Below are positions 1 to 10,129 of a stretch of DNA of 64,000 nt, in pieces. Each line of letters opens with the position of its first letter. Within the stretch, counting starts at the first letter, position 1. The notes beneath the pieces are model-generated. The model did not search any database and was not told the origin of the DNA. It worked only from the letters and a program-made list of their open reading frames with translations. The position numbers and the translations under genes are program-made. Source of the DNA: Margaritifera margaritifera (lineage: Eukaryota; Mollusca; Bivalvia; Unionida; Margaritiferidae); NCBI GenBank assembly GCA_029931535.1, contig JAQPZY010001675.1:1924501-1988500 (forward strand). Reading direction: 5' to 3'.

Positions 1-122
1 TGTTGTTTGTTCTACTGATTAGTCCTTACAAACTGCATAGACCCAGATCTGCCGGCGCATTATGCAATGGCAGATATGTGTCTATGCAGTTTGTAGTTGG
101 TATCGGGTTATACGCGAGTATA
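1..122 (-). mobile_element. Double-hairpin MITE, copy 1 (cut by window edge)
   Basis: Part of a short non-autonomous element that recurs at 954, 60149 and 61590. This copy is inverted relative to the others and loses one end at the window start. It shows the family's internal palindrome (about 31-98), whose arms read roughly GCATAGACCCAGATCTGCC and whose centre resembles GGCGCATTATGC. The family terminus TTATACGCGAGTATA lies at about 108-122. It is followed directly by a TAA microsatellite. No coding capacity. Confidence 0.75.
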
Positions 123-123
123 T

Positions 124-127
<4 letters not shown>

Positions 128-169
<42 letters not shown>
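128..169. repeat. (TAA)n microsatellite
   Basis: About 14 uninterrupted TAA units, abutting the end of the MITE copy. Confidence 0.97.
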
Positions 170-171
<2 letters not shown>

Positions 172-260
172 TAAGTGAGTCAGTATTTTTTTTTTCCGTG
201 CGAGGAAGATCAAGCTAAAATGTTCTTACTGAGATGAAAAACATGGCAAAATAATCAAGA

Positions 261-330
261 CAGTGGCGTAGCAACCGCGCATGCAACACCCGCAACTGCG
301 GGGGGTGGGGTGGGGGTGGGGCAGAATATA
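261..330 (+). mobile_element. Fragment of a CAGTGGCG-terminal repeat
   Basis: Begins CAGTGGCGTAGCAACCGC and runs into a G-rich stretch. The same 18 bases appear in reverse complement at about 53851-53868, also beside G/C runs. The CAGTGGCG start matches the terminus of the hAT-like MITE at 20749. Only one end is recognisable. Confidence 0.4.
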
Positions 331-953
331 AAGGTATATAATTCATTGAAGTGTGTATTTCAACCTGATGTTGATTGAGGAAGAATTTAGTTTGTTTGCA
401 AGCTATCATAAGCATTACTGATAATCTTTATATTGTACATTATACATTTTTCAAAGCAGCTTATTAGCTAAAATCAAAACGTTGTACTACATGATTATAT
501 GTAATAACTATAATTACAAATACTATCTTATAAATTGAAGGATAGTCTGTCTTATATCATGCACAGAACCAACCCAAAAATAAATCACCCATAGAACAAT
601 GGAAAATATTTTGACAAGTATTAATTATATCAGACAATGTGCATTATTCAGTCTTATTTAACGTCATGAATGGGAGTGTGGATTCCAACCCGAAACTTGT
701 GGAGGTGTATTTTAAGAGAAATAAACTTAAAGAAAGCGATTGAAAGCGATGATGTTATTAAATCAATACAAGATCCAAGTAGATCATGTGTAATATAATC
801 CTGTTGCTTCATTTATATTTTTTCTGATATACAATGCTTTTCATGCAAGGGCATTTTACTGTCGTTCAATGTTCGATTGTCTTCCGGGGTTATCCATTTC
901 TTTAAGTCATAGCTCAGCTATAGAGAGTGGTGATGATGCAAACCTACCGTCGA
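331..953. other. No recognisable feature
   Basis: AT-rich unique-looking sequence. Nothing coding or structural recognised. Confidence 0.5.
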
Positions 954-1157
954 TACTCGCAAAATAAAGTGGAATCCAATTGCAAACTGCATGGATCCAG
1001 ATCTGACGTCGCATAATGCGCCGTCATATCTGGGTTTATGTACTTTGTTAGGAGTAATCAGTAGAACAAACAACATGGACCCTGATCTGCCGGCCCATTA
1101 TACGAGGGCAAATCAGGTTTATATTGTTTGCAATTGGACCGGACTTGTAAGCAAGTA
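954..1157 (+). mobile_element. Double-hairpin MITE, copy 2 (diverged)
   Basis: Starts TACTCGC and ends near GCAAGTA, the family termini with point changes. It contains two consecutive palindromes: one around 988-1040 (ATGGATCCAGATCTGACG against its inverse) and one around 1074-1130 (ATGGACCCTGATCTGCC against its inverse). They are separated by the linker AGTAATCAGTAGAACAAACA seen in the other copies. Length about 204 bp. More diverged than the copies at 60149 and 61590. Confidence 0.75.
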
Positions 1158-1212
1158 CACTACGGTAATTGGTGGTATTTTAGTAGAGATGGACATTGAG
1201 TATCAGAATTCC

Positions 1213-1407
1213 AGAAGGAATGGAGATGAAATATTATGGGGTTATGTTCTTTTGAGGAGGTACAACATACAATGGTAGAAGGAATGGAGATGAAATATTA
1301 TGGGGTTATGTTCTTTTGAGGAGGTACCACATACAACGGTACAAAGAATGGATATGAAATATTATGGGGTTATGTTCTTTTGAGGAGGTATAACGTACAA
1401 TGGTACT
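1213..1407. repeat. 64-bp tandem repeat, 3 copies
   Basis: Three head-to-tail copies at an exact 64-bp step (GAATGG at 1218, 1282 and 1346). Each carries ATTATGGGGTTATGTTCTTT. Only a few substitutions separate the copies. Confidence 0.95.
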
Positions 1408-3308
1408 AGATTTTTGAACTTAAAATGCAGCAATATTGTGATAAACCTTGTTTATAAATCATCCTATTCCCCTTTCAAGAAAGTGTTTCTTCGTAAATTG
1501 CACATTTTTACCATAGTAATATATTTATTTTTTGCAATTCCATGGTCTTCCTTTGTCAAAATTCGACGTTAGGTTTGAAAGAGCAGACTTGGTATATCAT
1601 AATATCAAATATCGCACTGATAGAATTTTATAAAAATGTTGGAATCTCAAAATTAACAAGGTACAACATGTTCCTATTTTTTTTTATATCTGGCCAGGGT
1701 AATAAAAGCTGTATAAGAAATATCAACCCATATGCTTCGAAATTTCTCGATGACCGATCGTATTTTACCAGACGCGATCTCGTCAATTCCTTAAGAAGGA
1801 ACGAACGACAATTATGTAATCTCATTTTGTTCTAAATTGCCCCTGTAAGATAAAAAAGTATCAAGCATACTTTGAAGGATTTGTTGCTGAAGTACATCGT
1901 CTTTACCTGATGACTCTTAAATATGACTAAGTCGTTTAGTAAGCTGCCTTTCCTCAACCGATGTTACTACAGTATTCGTTCCAATGCAAGCTATTGTTGG
2001 GAATTACACTACGCACTAACAAATCGTATTTCTTCAAATTCTGAAATAAGCTGATGTTAAGACGATGTGTAATACTAATTTTATAAGTTTGTAGTTTTAG
2101 GATATATGTATACATTCACTAGTCCCCGCATTAAACCTCATTAATCTGCAACAAGCACATAGTATTGCATGTTGTTTCGACGAAGATTTAATAGTTATGT
2201 AATATTCTTGTTTCTTTTTTTAAATTTTCTCTACGGTTTAATAGTGAAAGATGATAAATTCAAGTCCATATTGTTTAATCCAAAGGCTCTAGAAACGTAT
2301 TGCAATTTCACACATATTCGATGAAGAGGAAATTTCGAAGAGTTCACAATTAGGAGACTCGCATAAAAAATAATCTTCGTGTTTTCTACAGCAAAACTTA
2401 TTTGCTATTACCTTCGCATGTATAGTTCATTATTCTGATGCTGACTGAACATTTCTCATTCGCAATATTATATTAATGTAATACATGCAAAATCATCTTC
2501 ATACTAAGTAAAGTAGACATTGCATGTACCAGGATTATAGCAGCATAAAAAGATGGACAACGTATTTGAAAATTTGGTATGTACTTTACATGTAAGATCA
2601 TATGCATATACATTTTATACCGAGTTACCCAAACCAGGAGGTCCTGCACTCGAGGCCGGCCTTACAATATGTATGCATTGTATTTATTCACTAAATTTAA
2701 GCAACTAAAAAGTCGCTGCTATGTCAAGCAACCATGTTTATACTATTTCCGCGAACTTTAAAATGCAACATAGTTAGATACCTTTTTTCGGCTTCTATTT
2801 TTCGAATAACGTATATTTGTTGACTTACCAGCTGACTGTGGTAGTTTCCAAGAATATCTCTCTCAGTATCTGGAAACTATTCTACAATAGAAGAAAATGG
2901 TTATTTAAAACAGTGGTACGATGTATTTGTTTAAAATCGATGCATGAATACCATACCGCGAGCCTTAAGTGCAATCTCACCAGGATCTTGAACTGTGTCA
3001 GAACAACCTCTGTGCATATGACCTTATCTCTAAGTTCTCTAATATCAGTAAAATAGGAACGGGACTTGAACAGCTAAGCAACCTCAGGTAAATTTTCACT
3101 TGGTATAATGAGGTATCAAAATTCATACCTGCTATATCATACAATTATATATACCAGTGCGGCTTATATTTGACCTTTTCCCTTGGATTAAAAATGTCAC
3201 CCAGAGTTTCGAACAAACAAATTGAACGTCGCTAAACAAAAGCATACAGAGTATGGATTTTACACACAAAACACTGAGCACGCACATATGCATGATTGCA
3301 AATATTTA

Positions 3309-3312
<4 letters not shown>
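1408..3312. other. No recognisable feature
   Basis: AT-rich DNA with only short chance reading frames. I see no homology, hairpin or repeat that I can support. Confidence 0.5.

Positions 3313-3360
<48 letters not shown>
3313..3360. repeat. (CA)n microsatellite
   Basis: 24 perfect CA dinucleotides. Confidence 0.98.
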
Positions 3361-3362
<2 letters not shown>

Positions 3363-4146
3363 CACATTCAGAGACACTTTTATATACATATACAAATACA
3401 TAGTGTATATATGCATCATAGTTTGCCATAACATATTTTAGTTAGATATAAACTTTTCACATATATACAAATTAGGTTGGATGCTTTAGTTAAAAATGTT
3501 TGTCGTGTACAACACATTATTGGGTGTGAGGAGTATTTATTTTCCTGTATGACAGGTGTAACGATACGATGGAAAAAATGTCAGGGGTTTCTTTGAAGAA
3601 GACAATTACGTATTTTTAACTTTTAACATGTAGCGTTATTGCTTAATTTTCAGTTGAAAAAAAAATCAAAGAAAAAGAAATACCGATGTAATGAAGCTCC
3701 TATTAATACTGCAAGCTACGCACTATATTTTGAATTTAGCCAGTAAAAATAAAAAAGACATAATTATTATAGCGATGTTGTGAATCATTTCATATTTTTT
3801 ATACGTTAACGTGTAAAAATATCGCGTATGATATCATTATGGGTAAGTGGATTATGTATTAAGGTCACGACAGGTCAGGGTATAAACTTATTTGTGCCGG
3901 ATTGAATTTCAGACTAAACCAAACCAATGTAATTTTCAAAAGATTATTGGAGGGAAAAAAATTGAGTTTTTCCCTTTTTCGTCATGAATAAATATAATTT
4001 TGCATTTATTTTGGTCTGATTTCAAACGAAATTTACGAAACTCTTTAAATGATTTCCAACTTTTGCTCGCCAAGGATTGCAAAACATAGAAATCATTAAA
4101 CTTACTTCATAAATTTTATATGAAATCAGCAGTCATTTAAGAGGCT
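3361..4146. other. No recognisable feature
   Basis: AT-rich spacer between the CA array and the minisatellite. Nothing recognised. Confidence 0.5.
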
Positions 4147-5137
4147 AAGTATAGGACCCTTGCAACATATTCATCATTTCACGGTGATAGAATATACAGG
4201 ACACTTGCAACATATTCATCATTTCATGGTGTTATATAGAACACTTGCAACATATTCATCATTTCATGGTGTTATATAGGACACTGGCAACATATTCATC
4301 ATTTCATGGTGATAGAATATATAGGACACTTGCAACATATTCATCATTTCATGTTGATAGAATATATAGGACACTTGCAATATATTCATCATTTCATGGT
4401 GATATATAGGACACTTGCAACATAATCATCATTTCATGGTGTTATATAGGACACTTGCAACATAATCGTCATTTCATGGTGATAGAATATATAGGACACT
4501 TATAATATATTCATCATTTCACGGTGATAGAACATATAATACACTTGCAACAGAGTCATTATTTCATGGTGATATAATACATAGGACACTTGTAACATAT
4601 TCATTATTTCACGGTGATATAATACATAGGACACTTGCAACATATTCATCATTTCACGGTGATAGAATATATAGGACACTTGCAACATATTCATCATTTC
4701 ATGATGATGGAATATATAGGACACTTGCAACATACTCATCATTTCATGGTGATAGAATATATAGGACGCTTGCAACATACTCATCATTTCATGGTGATAG
4801 AATATATAGGACACTTGCAACATACTCATCATTTCATGGTGATAGAATATATAAGACACTTGTAACATATTCATCATTTCACGGTGATAGAATATATAGG
4901 ACACTTGCAACATATTCATCATTTCACGGTGATATATAGGACACTTGTAACATATTCATCATTTCACGGTGATATATAGGACACTTGCAACATATTCAAT
5001 ATTTCACGGTGATATATAGGACACTTGTAACATATTCATCATTTCACGGTGATATATAGGACACTTGTAACATATTCATCATTTCATGGTGATATATAGG
5101 ACACTTGCAACATACTCATCATTTCATGGTGATCAAA
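4147..5137. repeat. 40/45-bp minisatellite, about 23 copies
   Basis: Units share GGACACTTGCAACATATTCA, then TCATTTCAYGGTGATA, and come in 45-bp and 40-bp forms that differ by loss of AGAAT in the linker. The 45-bp block at about 4500-4922 keeps a minus-strand frame open, giving a 15-residue repeat. The neighbouring 40-bp units break the frame, so this is a by-product of unit length and not a gene. Confidence 0.95.
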
Positions 5138-5187
5138 TATTTGTCCCTTCAATCTTTTTTTGTACTTGATAAGATGACTAATCATCA

Positions 5188-5270
5188 ATTGCTGTGGCAT
5201 AATCTTACAATTGTATACTTAATCGACAATCATTCTAAATGCAGTGCTGTGACTACCCATCGATTGCTGT
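5188..5270. repeat. 75-bp tandem repeat, left part split by the LINE
   Basis: One full copy (5188-5262, starting ATTGCTGTGGCATAATC) plus the first 8 bases of a second. The rest of the second copy and most of a third lie beyond the LINE at 11579-11710. The pre-insertion locus therefore held three tandem 75-bp units. Confidence 0.9.
5258..5270. repeat. Target-site duplication, 5' side
   Basis: CATCGATTGCTGT directly before the LINE matches CATGGATTGCTGT at 11566-11578 directly after it, 12 of 13 positions. The length suits target-primed reverse transcription. Confidence 0.8.
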
Positions 5271-5676
5271 TGCGTGAGTTTAGCCGTTTAAGATGGCGGA
5301 TGTGTTTACAAGCTGTGCAACGTTGGAACTTTTCTTTTGGACAAATTCATTAATTTGCAGGTAACTTATAAGCACCGTGTGATGCAAGTCTAATAACTGA
5401 ACTCACCTAGACCGTACCGTGCGGTAACATAACGTATAGGAAATAATTTTGAAGTTTTTTTCTTTTTTGAGGCGAAAATTTTGACTCACATTTTCCTAAA
5501 AACACAGATCTATTCATATGCAAATGAAATAACAAAAGCCATCTAACGACTCCATGTTTTATTTAATGTTTGTTCAATATATATGTCCAGATACAACTGA
5601 GCGAAACACGTAAATATACGTTTGTGCTAACCTTACATGATTAGCTGCTTGTCTACGAGCTCACAAAGAGTGCAGT
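5271..5676 (+). promoter_or_regulatory. LINE 5' UTR / probable internal promoter
   Basis: The leader between the target duplication and ORF1. AAGATGGCGG at 5290-5299, about 20 bases into the element, matches the core of the YY1 site. Human L1 carries a YY1 site at a comparable position that helps set the transcription start. LINEs need a promoter downstream of their start, so this is a plausible analogue. Function here is inferred. Confidence 0.45.
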
Positions 5677-7611
5677 ATGAATAGTCAGACGAGTACGTAT
5701 CAACAACTCAGGGCAATCTCACCAAACAGCGTTCCTTGCCCGCAGCAAGAATGGATTAACCCTACCATGGACTGCAGTAGATATGAACCGTATCAAGCTC
5801 ATGCACAAAGCCTGGAGGAAGACAGCTACAATCAATCCGATGAGTTTAATTTCAGTAGCCAGTACTCTCATATCCCCAGCCAGGAGACAATATCTCGGTT
5901 TGACCATGAACTTAACGGTCTTGCAAAACAGTTATACACTGAGAAGCTCACTAATCTTTCAAATGGAAAGGAGGACTTAGTGTCCTGGTACAGATCTGTT
6001 TTAGCCGACAGGGCTAACAACCTCTCATCCTATCCAAACAAAAGGCTTGTCGTAAGAAAATCTACAAAACAGGGTACAAGTGCCAAAAAATACGCCAAAG
6101 ATTGCTATGCCTTGTATTTATTCTTGAATGGAGATGATTCTGAAATAGAAGACATCTTTTGTAGATCAACAACCGCAAGAACACCAGTGACTCCCAGGTG
6201 TAAAGATAGTAGTGATTCCACTTCAAGCGAACTTACATTAGCAGAATGTAAAGCGGACCTGCATAACATGACCGTAAGGGTTAATGACTTAAAGATCGAA
6301 ATAAATGAAGCTACCAAACTTATTCAATTGAGAGACGAGAAAATTGATAAACTAGAAAAGCAAAACGCTACCTTGCAATCTACTTTAGAGAAACTTGTGT
6401 CTGAAGTTGAGGCTAAATTCACGGTACTTGAAGCTTTTAAAAAGTATGCATCGAGCAGAATTCACAATATTGGTGATTTTAACGAAGCCAGCTACACAGC
6501 ACGACTTGATGCTATTGAAGCCAATGCTTCGAAATTGTCAAACAAAGTGTTGCAAATATCAACTAAAATGAAAACGCATTTACCACATAGTGAGAAAGCA
6601 AGTGGTCACACTGATTCTCCCAAGAGTCCAATTATTGTAGTTAAGAGCTCACCCATACCAAAAACCGCTCCACCATTACGCTTTCAAAATAACGAATCTA
6701 GCGGAAAGGCACATGTCGCCGTAACATATGCAGAAGCCACTGCTAGACACTTGAGTCCGCAACCTGTACCAGGCGGGTATAGATACTCGAACATACAACA
6801 CCAAACTGTGAGTACTATTACACCAACAAAACAATACGCACAAGAAAGAAAAGAGTCAGCTGGAGACCAACCAAAATTCACTCATACTGATGAAATACAA
6901 CGAAAACATGACCAGCAACAACAATCGTATACAGATAGAAATGCCAAAACCAGTCAAGTAACATACAGTCCTATCCACCCACAGTACAATTCCTCTATTA
7001 CGAGCAACGGTGGACCAAATGATTCTGGAAGATATGATCATCGACAAGATAAAAAAGGCCCAGACTTCGATACAAACGAAGTAAGGACTGATGATACTGG
7101 CGAAGTCTTTATAGGAGTATCGCGCAGAAATACGTACAGGTATTACCTAGGAAATATTGATAATCGAACTACGAGATCAGGGATAATTTCCTATTTGGAA
7201 GAAAGAGGACTACATCCGACGGTGATTCGTATTTTCCAAAGTAGGAATGGACGAAACTTAATAGTGAGGGTAAATATTCCTGCAGAAGAAGCAAACTTAA
7301 TAGAAAGCAAAAACTTTGTTTGGCCGAATGGTGTAGCATGTAAGCGCTGGCTCACTAGCAACCAGTTGCGTGCAAAATACGACCAACAGAAAATACATAG
7401 AGGAAATCACGAACGCAACGACAATGAATTCAGGGGAAATAATTTGGAATTTAACTTAAAACGTGATAATAGGAACAAATATATGGAACATGATCGCGAT
7501 GATGACTATGATGATCGTGACCAAGACATCGACCATGATGATTATGATTACGATCATAGGCATGACAGCTTTGACGCCTATGACTCGAGAAGAAATCACA
7601 GAGAGTGGTAA
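5677..7611 (+). CDS. LINE ORF1 protein (nucleic-acid-binding, 644 aa)
   Basis: Intact ORF1 of the LINE, expected to bind element RNA and form the ribonucleoprotein. Residues 70-165 look like a compact helical, basic region (WYRSVLADR, then a Lys/Arg-rich stretch, then CYALYLFLNG). Residues 185-260 have the charged heptad character of a coiled coil, which would serve multimerisation. Residues 300-475 are low-complexity and Gln/Ser/Thr-rich. Residues 475-565 resemble an RRM-like fold (YRYYLGNID, ISYLEERG, NLIVRVNIPAEE, then GVACKRWLT). The last 45 residues are almost entirely Asp, Arg, His and Tyr. No CCHC knuckle is present. The stop lies 44 bases before the first ATG of the endonuclease frame. 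The start is the first ATG after the leader. The frame is uninterrupted. Confidence 0.88.
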   Translation: MNSQTSTYQQLRAISPNSVPCPQQEWINPTMDCSRYEPYQAHAQSLEEDSYNQSDEFNFSSQYSHIPSQETISRFDHELNGLAKQLYTEKLTNLSNGKEDLVSWYRSVLADRANNLSSYPNKRLVVRKSTKQGTSAKKYAKDCYALYLFLNGDDSEIEDIFCRSTTARTPVTPRCKDSSDSTSSELTLAECKADLHNMTVRVNDLKIEINEATKLIQLRDEKIDKLEKQNATLQSTLEKLVSEVEAKFTVLEAFKKYASSRIHNIGDFNEASYTARLDAIEANASKLSNKVLQISTKMKTHLPHSEKASGHTDSPKSPIIVVKSSPIPKTAPPLRFQNNESSGKAHVAVTYAEATARHLSPQPVPGGYRYSNIQHQTVSTITPTKQYAQERKESAGDQPKFTHTDEIQRKHDQQQQSYTDRNAKTSQVTYSPIHPQYNSSITSNGGPNDSGRYDHRQDKKGPDFDTNEVRTDDTGEVFIGVSRRNTYRYYLGNIDNRTTRSGIISYLEERGLHPTVIRIFQSRNGRNLIVRVNIPAEEANLIESKNFVWPNGVACKRWLTSNQLRAKYDQQKIHRGNHERNDNEFRGNNLEFNLKRDNRNKYMEHDRDDDYDDRDQDIDHDDYDYDHRHDSFDAYDSRRNHREW

Positions 7612-7655
7612 TCTGCTTTGATTATTGTACATGTATTGTTTACCGTATAGAAAAT

Positions 7656-8624
7656 ATGTTATTTCAAATGTCACTAATGACTACTGCAATATTATTGGTG
7701 TATATGTCTGCTTGCTTACTGATGCATAACAACAGTCTTAACATTCTTACTTGGAACGTCAGAGGAATTATGTCTTCTGCATTATGTGTCAGTAATTTAC
7801 TTGACCTATTAGAATGTGATATCGCCGTGATATGTGAACACAAACTAACAAAACAAACCAGCAAATTTATAGACACTCTTCATGGGGATTACATGTGTTA
7901 TATAAAAATTGATAATACTGAAAACCGCTTAATCTCGAAAGGTAGAAGAGGTGGAGTATCAATTATGATTAAAAACAACTTGGCCTACTCAGTAAAAGAA
8001 ATACATTGCAATAATGATCGAATTGTTGGCATTGAATTACGATCGATAAAAGATGTCACAGTCTTTATATTTGGTGTGTATCTACCCTCTGACGAAAATC
8101 TTAATTTATATCAAGAATGTATTGACTCAATTGAATCCCTCTATGAGTATTACTCGTGTTACGGTGAAGTAATAATTATGGGGGATTTTAATGCCAGATA
8201 CAGAGAATCACCATCATCATGGTGTGCATGGTATAAATGTAACGTGTTCACGGCTTTTGTTGAAAACAATGATTTGATACCATTGAACAAGTCAAATTTA
8301 AATAAAGGACTGAATTATACGTTCGAGCCATGCAGATCAACTCTTGACTATATAATTGTTAACAGAAGAATGCTAGATAGGGTCGTTGATTGTGAGGTTT
8401 TTACAAATCACGATACGTGCATAGCCTCAGACCATCATGTTGTGTGCAGCACCCTTACGTTTGCAGCAGCAAGGTATTGTAACTCTCGTTTTCCTATATT
8501 TCCATCTCCATCTTGGTCTAAATGCGGAGATGAGAAACTAATAGCTTACCAACTGGAAGTAGATAGACTATTAAAGGCAGATTGTGAATCGACCCCCCAA
8601 TACCCCAATCACCCCAAGAAATAG
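7656..8624 (+). CDS. LINE ORF2, N-terminal part: APE-type endonuclease
   Basis: Encodes the target-nicking endonuclease. The exonuclease-endonuclease-phosphatase motifs appear in order: LTWNVRG (metal-site Asn), ICEHKL (catalytic Glu), GRRGGVSIMIKNNL, FGVYLPS, IMGDFNAR (Asp and Asn), STLDYIIVNRR and ASDHHVV (Asp-His pair). All expected catalytic residues are present, so the domain looks functional. I chose the ATG at 7656; the frame stays open upstream to a GTG at 7605 that overlaps the end of ORF1, but a GTG start is unlikely here. The frame is lost around the C-run at 8592-8597 and stops at 8624. The protein continues in another frame into the reverse transcriptase. Confidence 0.9.
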   Translation: MLFQMSLMTTAILLVYMSACLLMHNNSLNILTWNVRGIMSSALCVSNLLDLLECDIAVICEHKLTKQTSKFIDTLHGDYMCYIKIDNTENRLISKGRRGGVSIMIKNNLAYSVKEIHCNNDRIVGIELRSIKDVTVFIFGVYLPSDENLNLYQECIDSIESLYEYYSCYGEVIIMGDFNARYRESPSSWCAWYKCNVFTAFVENNDLIPLNKSNLNKGLNYTFEPCRSTLDYIIVNRRMLDRVVDCEVFTNHDTCIASDHHVVCSTLTFAAARYCNSRFPIFPSPSWSKCGDEKLIAYQLEVDRLLKADCESTPQYPNHPKK

Positions 8625-8653
8625 AAAACATTAATAGTAAATTAATTTCTGTA

Positions 8654-10129
8654 ATGAGGGATGTAGCTTTTCAGGTCGTACCGTGGAAAAAGTTTAATCC
8701 TCACACAAAGCCTTATTGGTCGCCAGAAGTTAAGAAAGCTCATAACAAAGCTCGTTACTTTCGGAAAAATTGGATAGAAAATGGAAGGCCACGAGGGCTT
8801 GTCCATGAATCTTACAAGCAATATAAAACTGCTAAAAGGGAATTTAGAAATACTCAAGAATATGCGATACAGGCTCATGAAGAAGATATTTTTAAAGACT
8901 TAGATGAAGCAGCCGAATTAGACGTGAGGCTTTTTTGGAAGTTGTACAACAGACAACGTAACAAGAGCAAATATTCCAAATGTTGTTTTGAATTAAAATA
9001 TGACGGTGAATTAGCGACTGCGCCGGATGAAATATCTCGACTGTTTGCTAAATATTTTACTAAATTGTACACTCAATCTAGAGAAATATTTGTAAATCAT
9101 GAACTAACGGACGAGTTCTGTATTGATGAACCTATCTTTAAAGTAAAATTTAGCTTTCAAGAAATAGCCTCTGTCAGAAAACAGCTCAAACTTAGGAAAG
9201 CGCCGGGCATTGATGGTATTCAAAATGAGCATTTACGCTACGGGGGAAGAAGACTGACAAAATTCATTACAATGCTTTTCAACGGGGTAATAGAAAAGTG
9301 TTACATACCGTGTGACTGGAAAGTAGGGTTAATTGTGCCCATATTTAAAGGAGGAGGGAAATCTAAAACGGACCCTGACAATTACAGAGCTATTTCCCTG
9401 CTGCCTGTATTATATAAACTATTTGAAAAGTGCTTATTCAATAGATTAACTGCATGGTGTAATAGCACTATATATAATTTCCCTAATACTGAACAACAGG
9501 GGTTTCAAAAGGGACTGAGTAGTATAACAGCATATTTCAATCTACACAAAGCTGTTTTTTCCACTTTAGAACTAGGATCAAGAGTGTTTGCTGCTTTCTT
9601 AGATATTAAAAAGGCGTTTGACACCGTGAACCACGACGGACTTTTTCTAAAGTTCAGAAATCTGGACATTCAAGGAAAGATTTTACCTGTATTAAAGGAA
9701 TCATACACAAATATTCAAAGCATTGTCCTGATGAACGAGTCAAAATCCGAACCTTTTCCAATAGAACGGGGTATTCGACAGGGAGGTGTTTTATCAACAT
9801 TTTTATATCTTGTTTATATTAATAACCTTTTACAAGAATTACATCAGTCAAAATTAGGGCTACTTGTTGGGTCCACTCCGTCTGGAAATCCAGCATTAGC
9901 CGATGATATAACTCTGCTCGCAAACACACCAATCCATTTGCAAAAAATGCTTGATATATGTAACAGATACTCACTAACATGGAACTTCACCTTCAAAGTT
10001 AGTAAAAGCTGTGTATTAGTTTTTAATCAGAATAAGCAAACAACATGTGAGACGTTTAACTGGAAAATAGGCAATCATACTATACCTATGAAACCGAGCA
10101 TGTTGGAATTCCTGTGTGTTCCAATATGA
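8654..10129 (+). CDS. LINE ORF2, middle part: reverse transcriptase (frameshifted)
   Basis: Copies element RNA into DNA at the nicked target. The frame is already open and homologous-looking from about 8597, upstream of the first ATG at 8654, so this is a continuation of the endonuclease frame after a one-base indel. Reverse transcriptase landmarks in order: RKAPGIDGI, VPIFK, NYRAISLLP, QQGFQKG, AAFLDIKKAFDTVNH (motif A), RGIRQGGVLS (motif B) and ALADDITLLA (motif C). Leu replaces the usual aromatic residue before ADD. Both catalytic aspartates are present. The frame ends at 10129 after a second indel near 10100. Confidence 0.9.
   Translation: MRDVAFQVVPWKKFNPHTKPYWSPEVKKAHNKARYFRKNWIENGRPRGLVHESYKQYKTAKREFRNTQEYAIQAHEEDIFKDLDEAAELDVRLFWKLYNRQRNKSKYSKCCFELKYDGELATAPDEISRLFAKYFTKLYTQSREIFVNHELTDEFCIDEPIFKVKFSFQEIASVRKQLKLRKAPGIDGIQNEHLRYGGRRLTKFITMLFNGVIEKCYIPCDWKVGLIVPIFKGGGKSKTDPDNYRAISLLPVLYKLFEKCLFNRLTAWCNSTIYNFPNTEQQGFQKGLSSITAYFNLHKAVFSTLELGSRVFAAFLDIKKAFDTVNHDGLFLKFRNLDIQGKILPVLKESYTNIQSIVLMNESKSEPFPIERGIRQGGVLSTFLYLVYINNLLQELHQSKLGLLVGSTPSGNPALADDITLLANTPIHLQKMLDICNRYSLTWNFTFKVSKSCVLVFNQNKQTTCETFNWKIGNHTIPMKPSMLEFLCVPI

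Noticed and set aside
7605..7655. GTG start of the LINE endonuclease overlapping ORF1
   Set aside because: GTG starts are not expected in animal mRNAs; the ATG at 7656 is downstream of ORF1 and still precedes all catalytic motifs.
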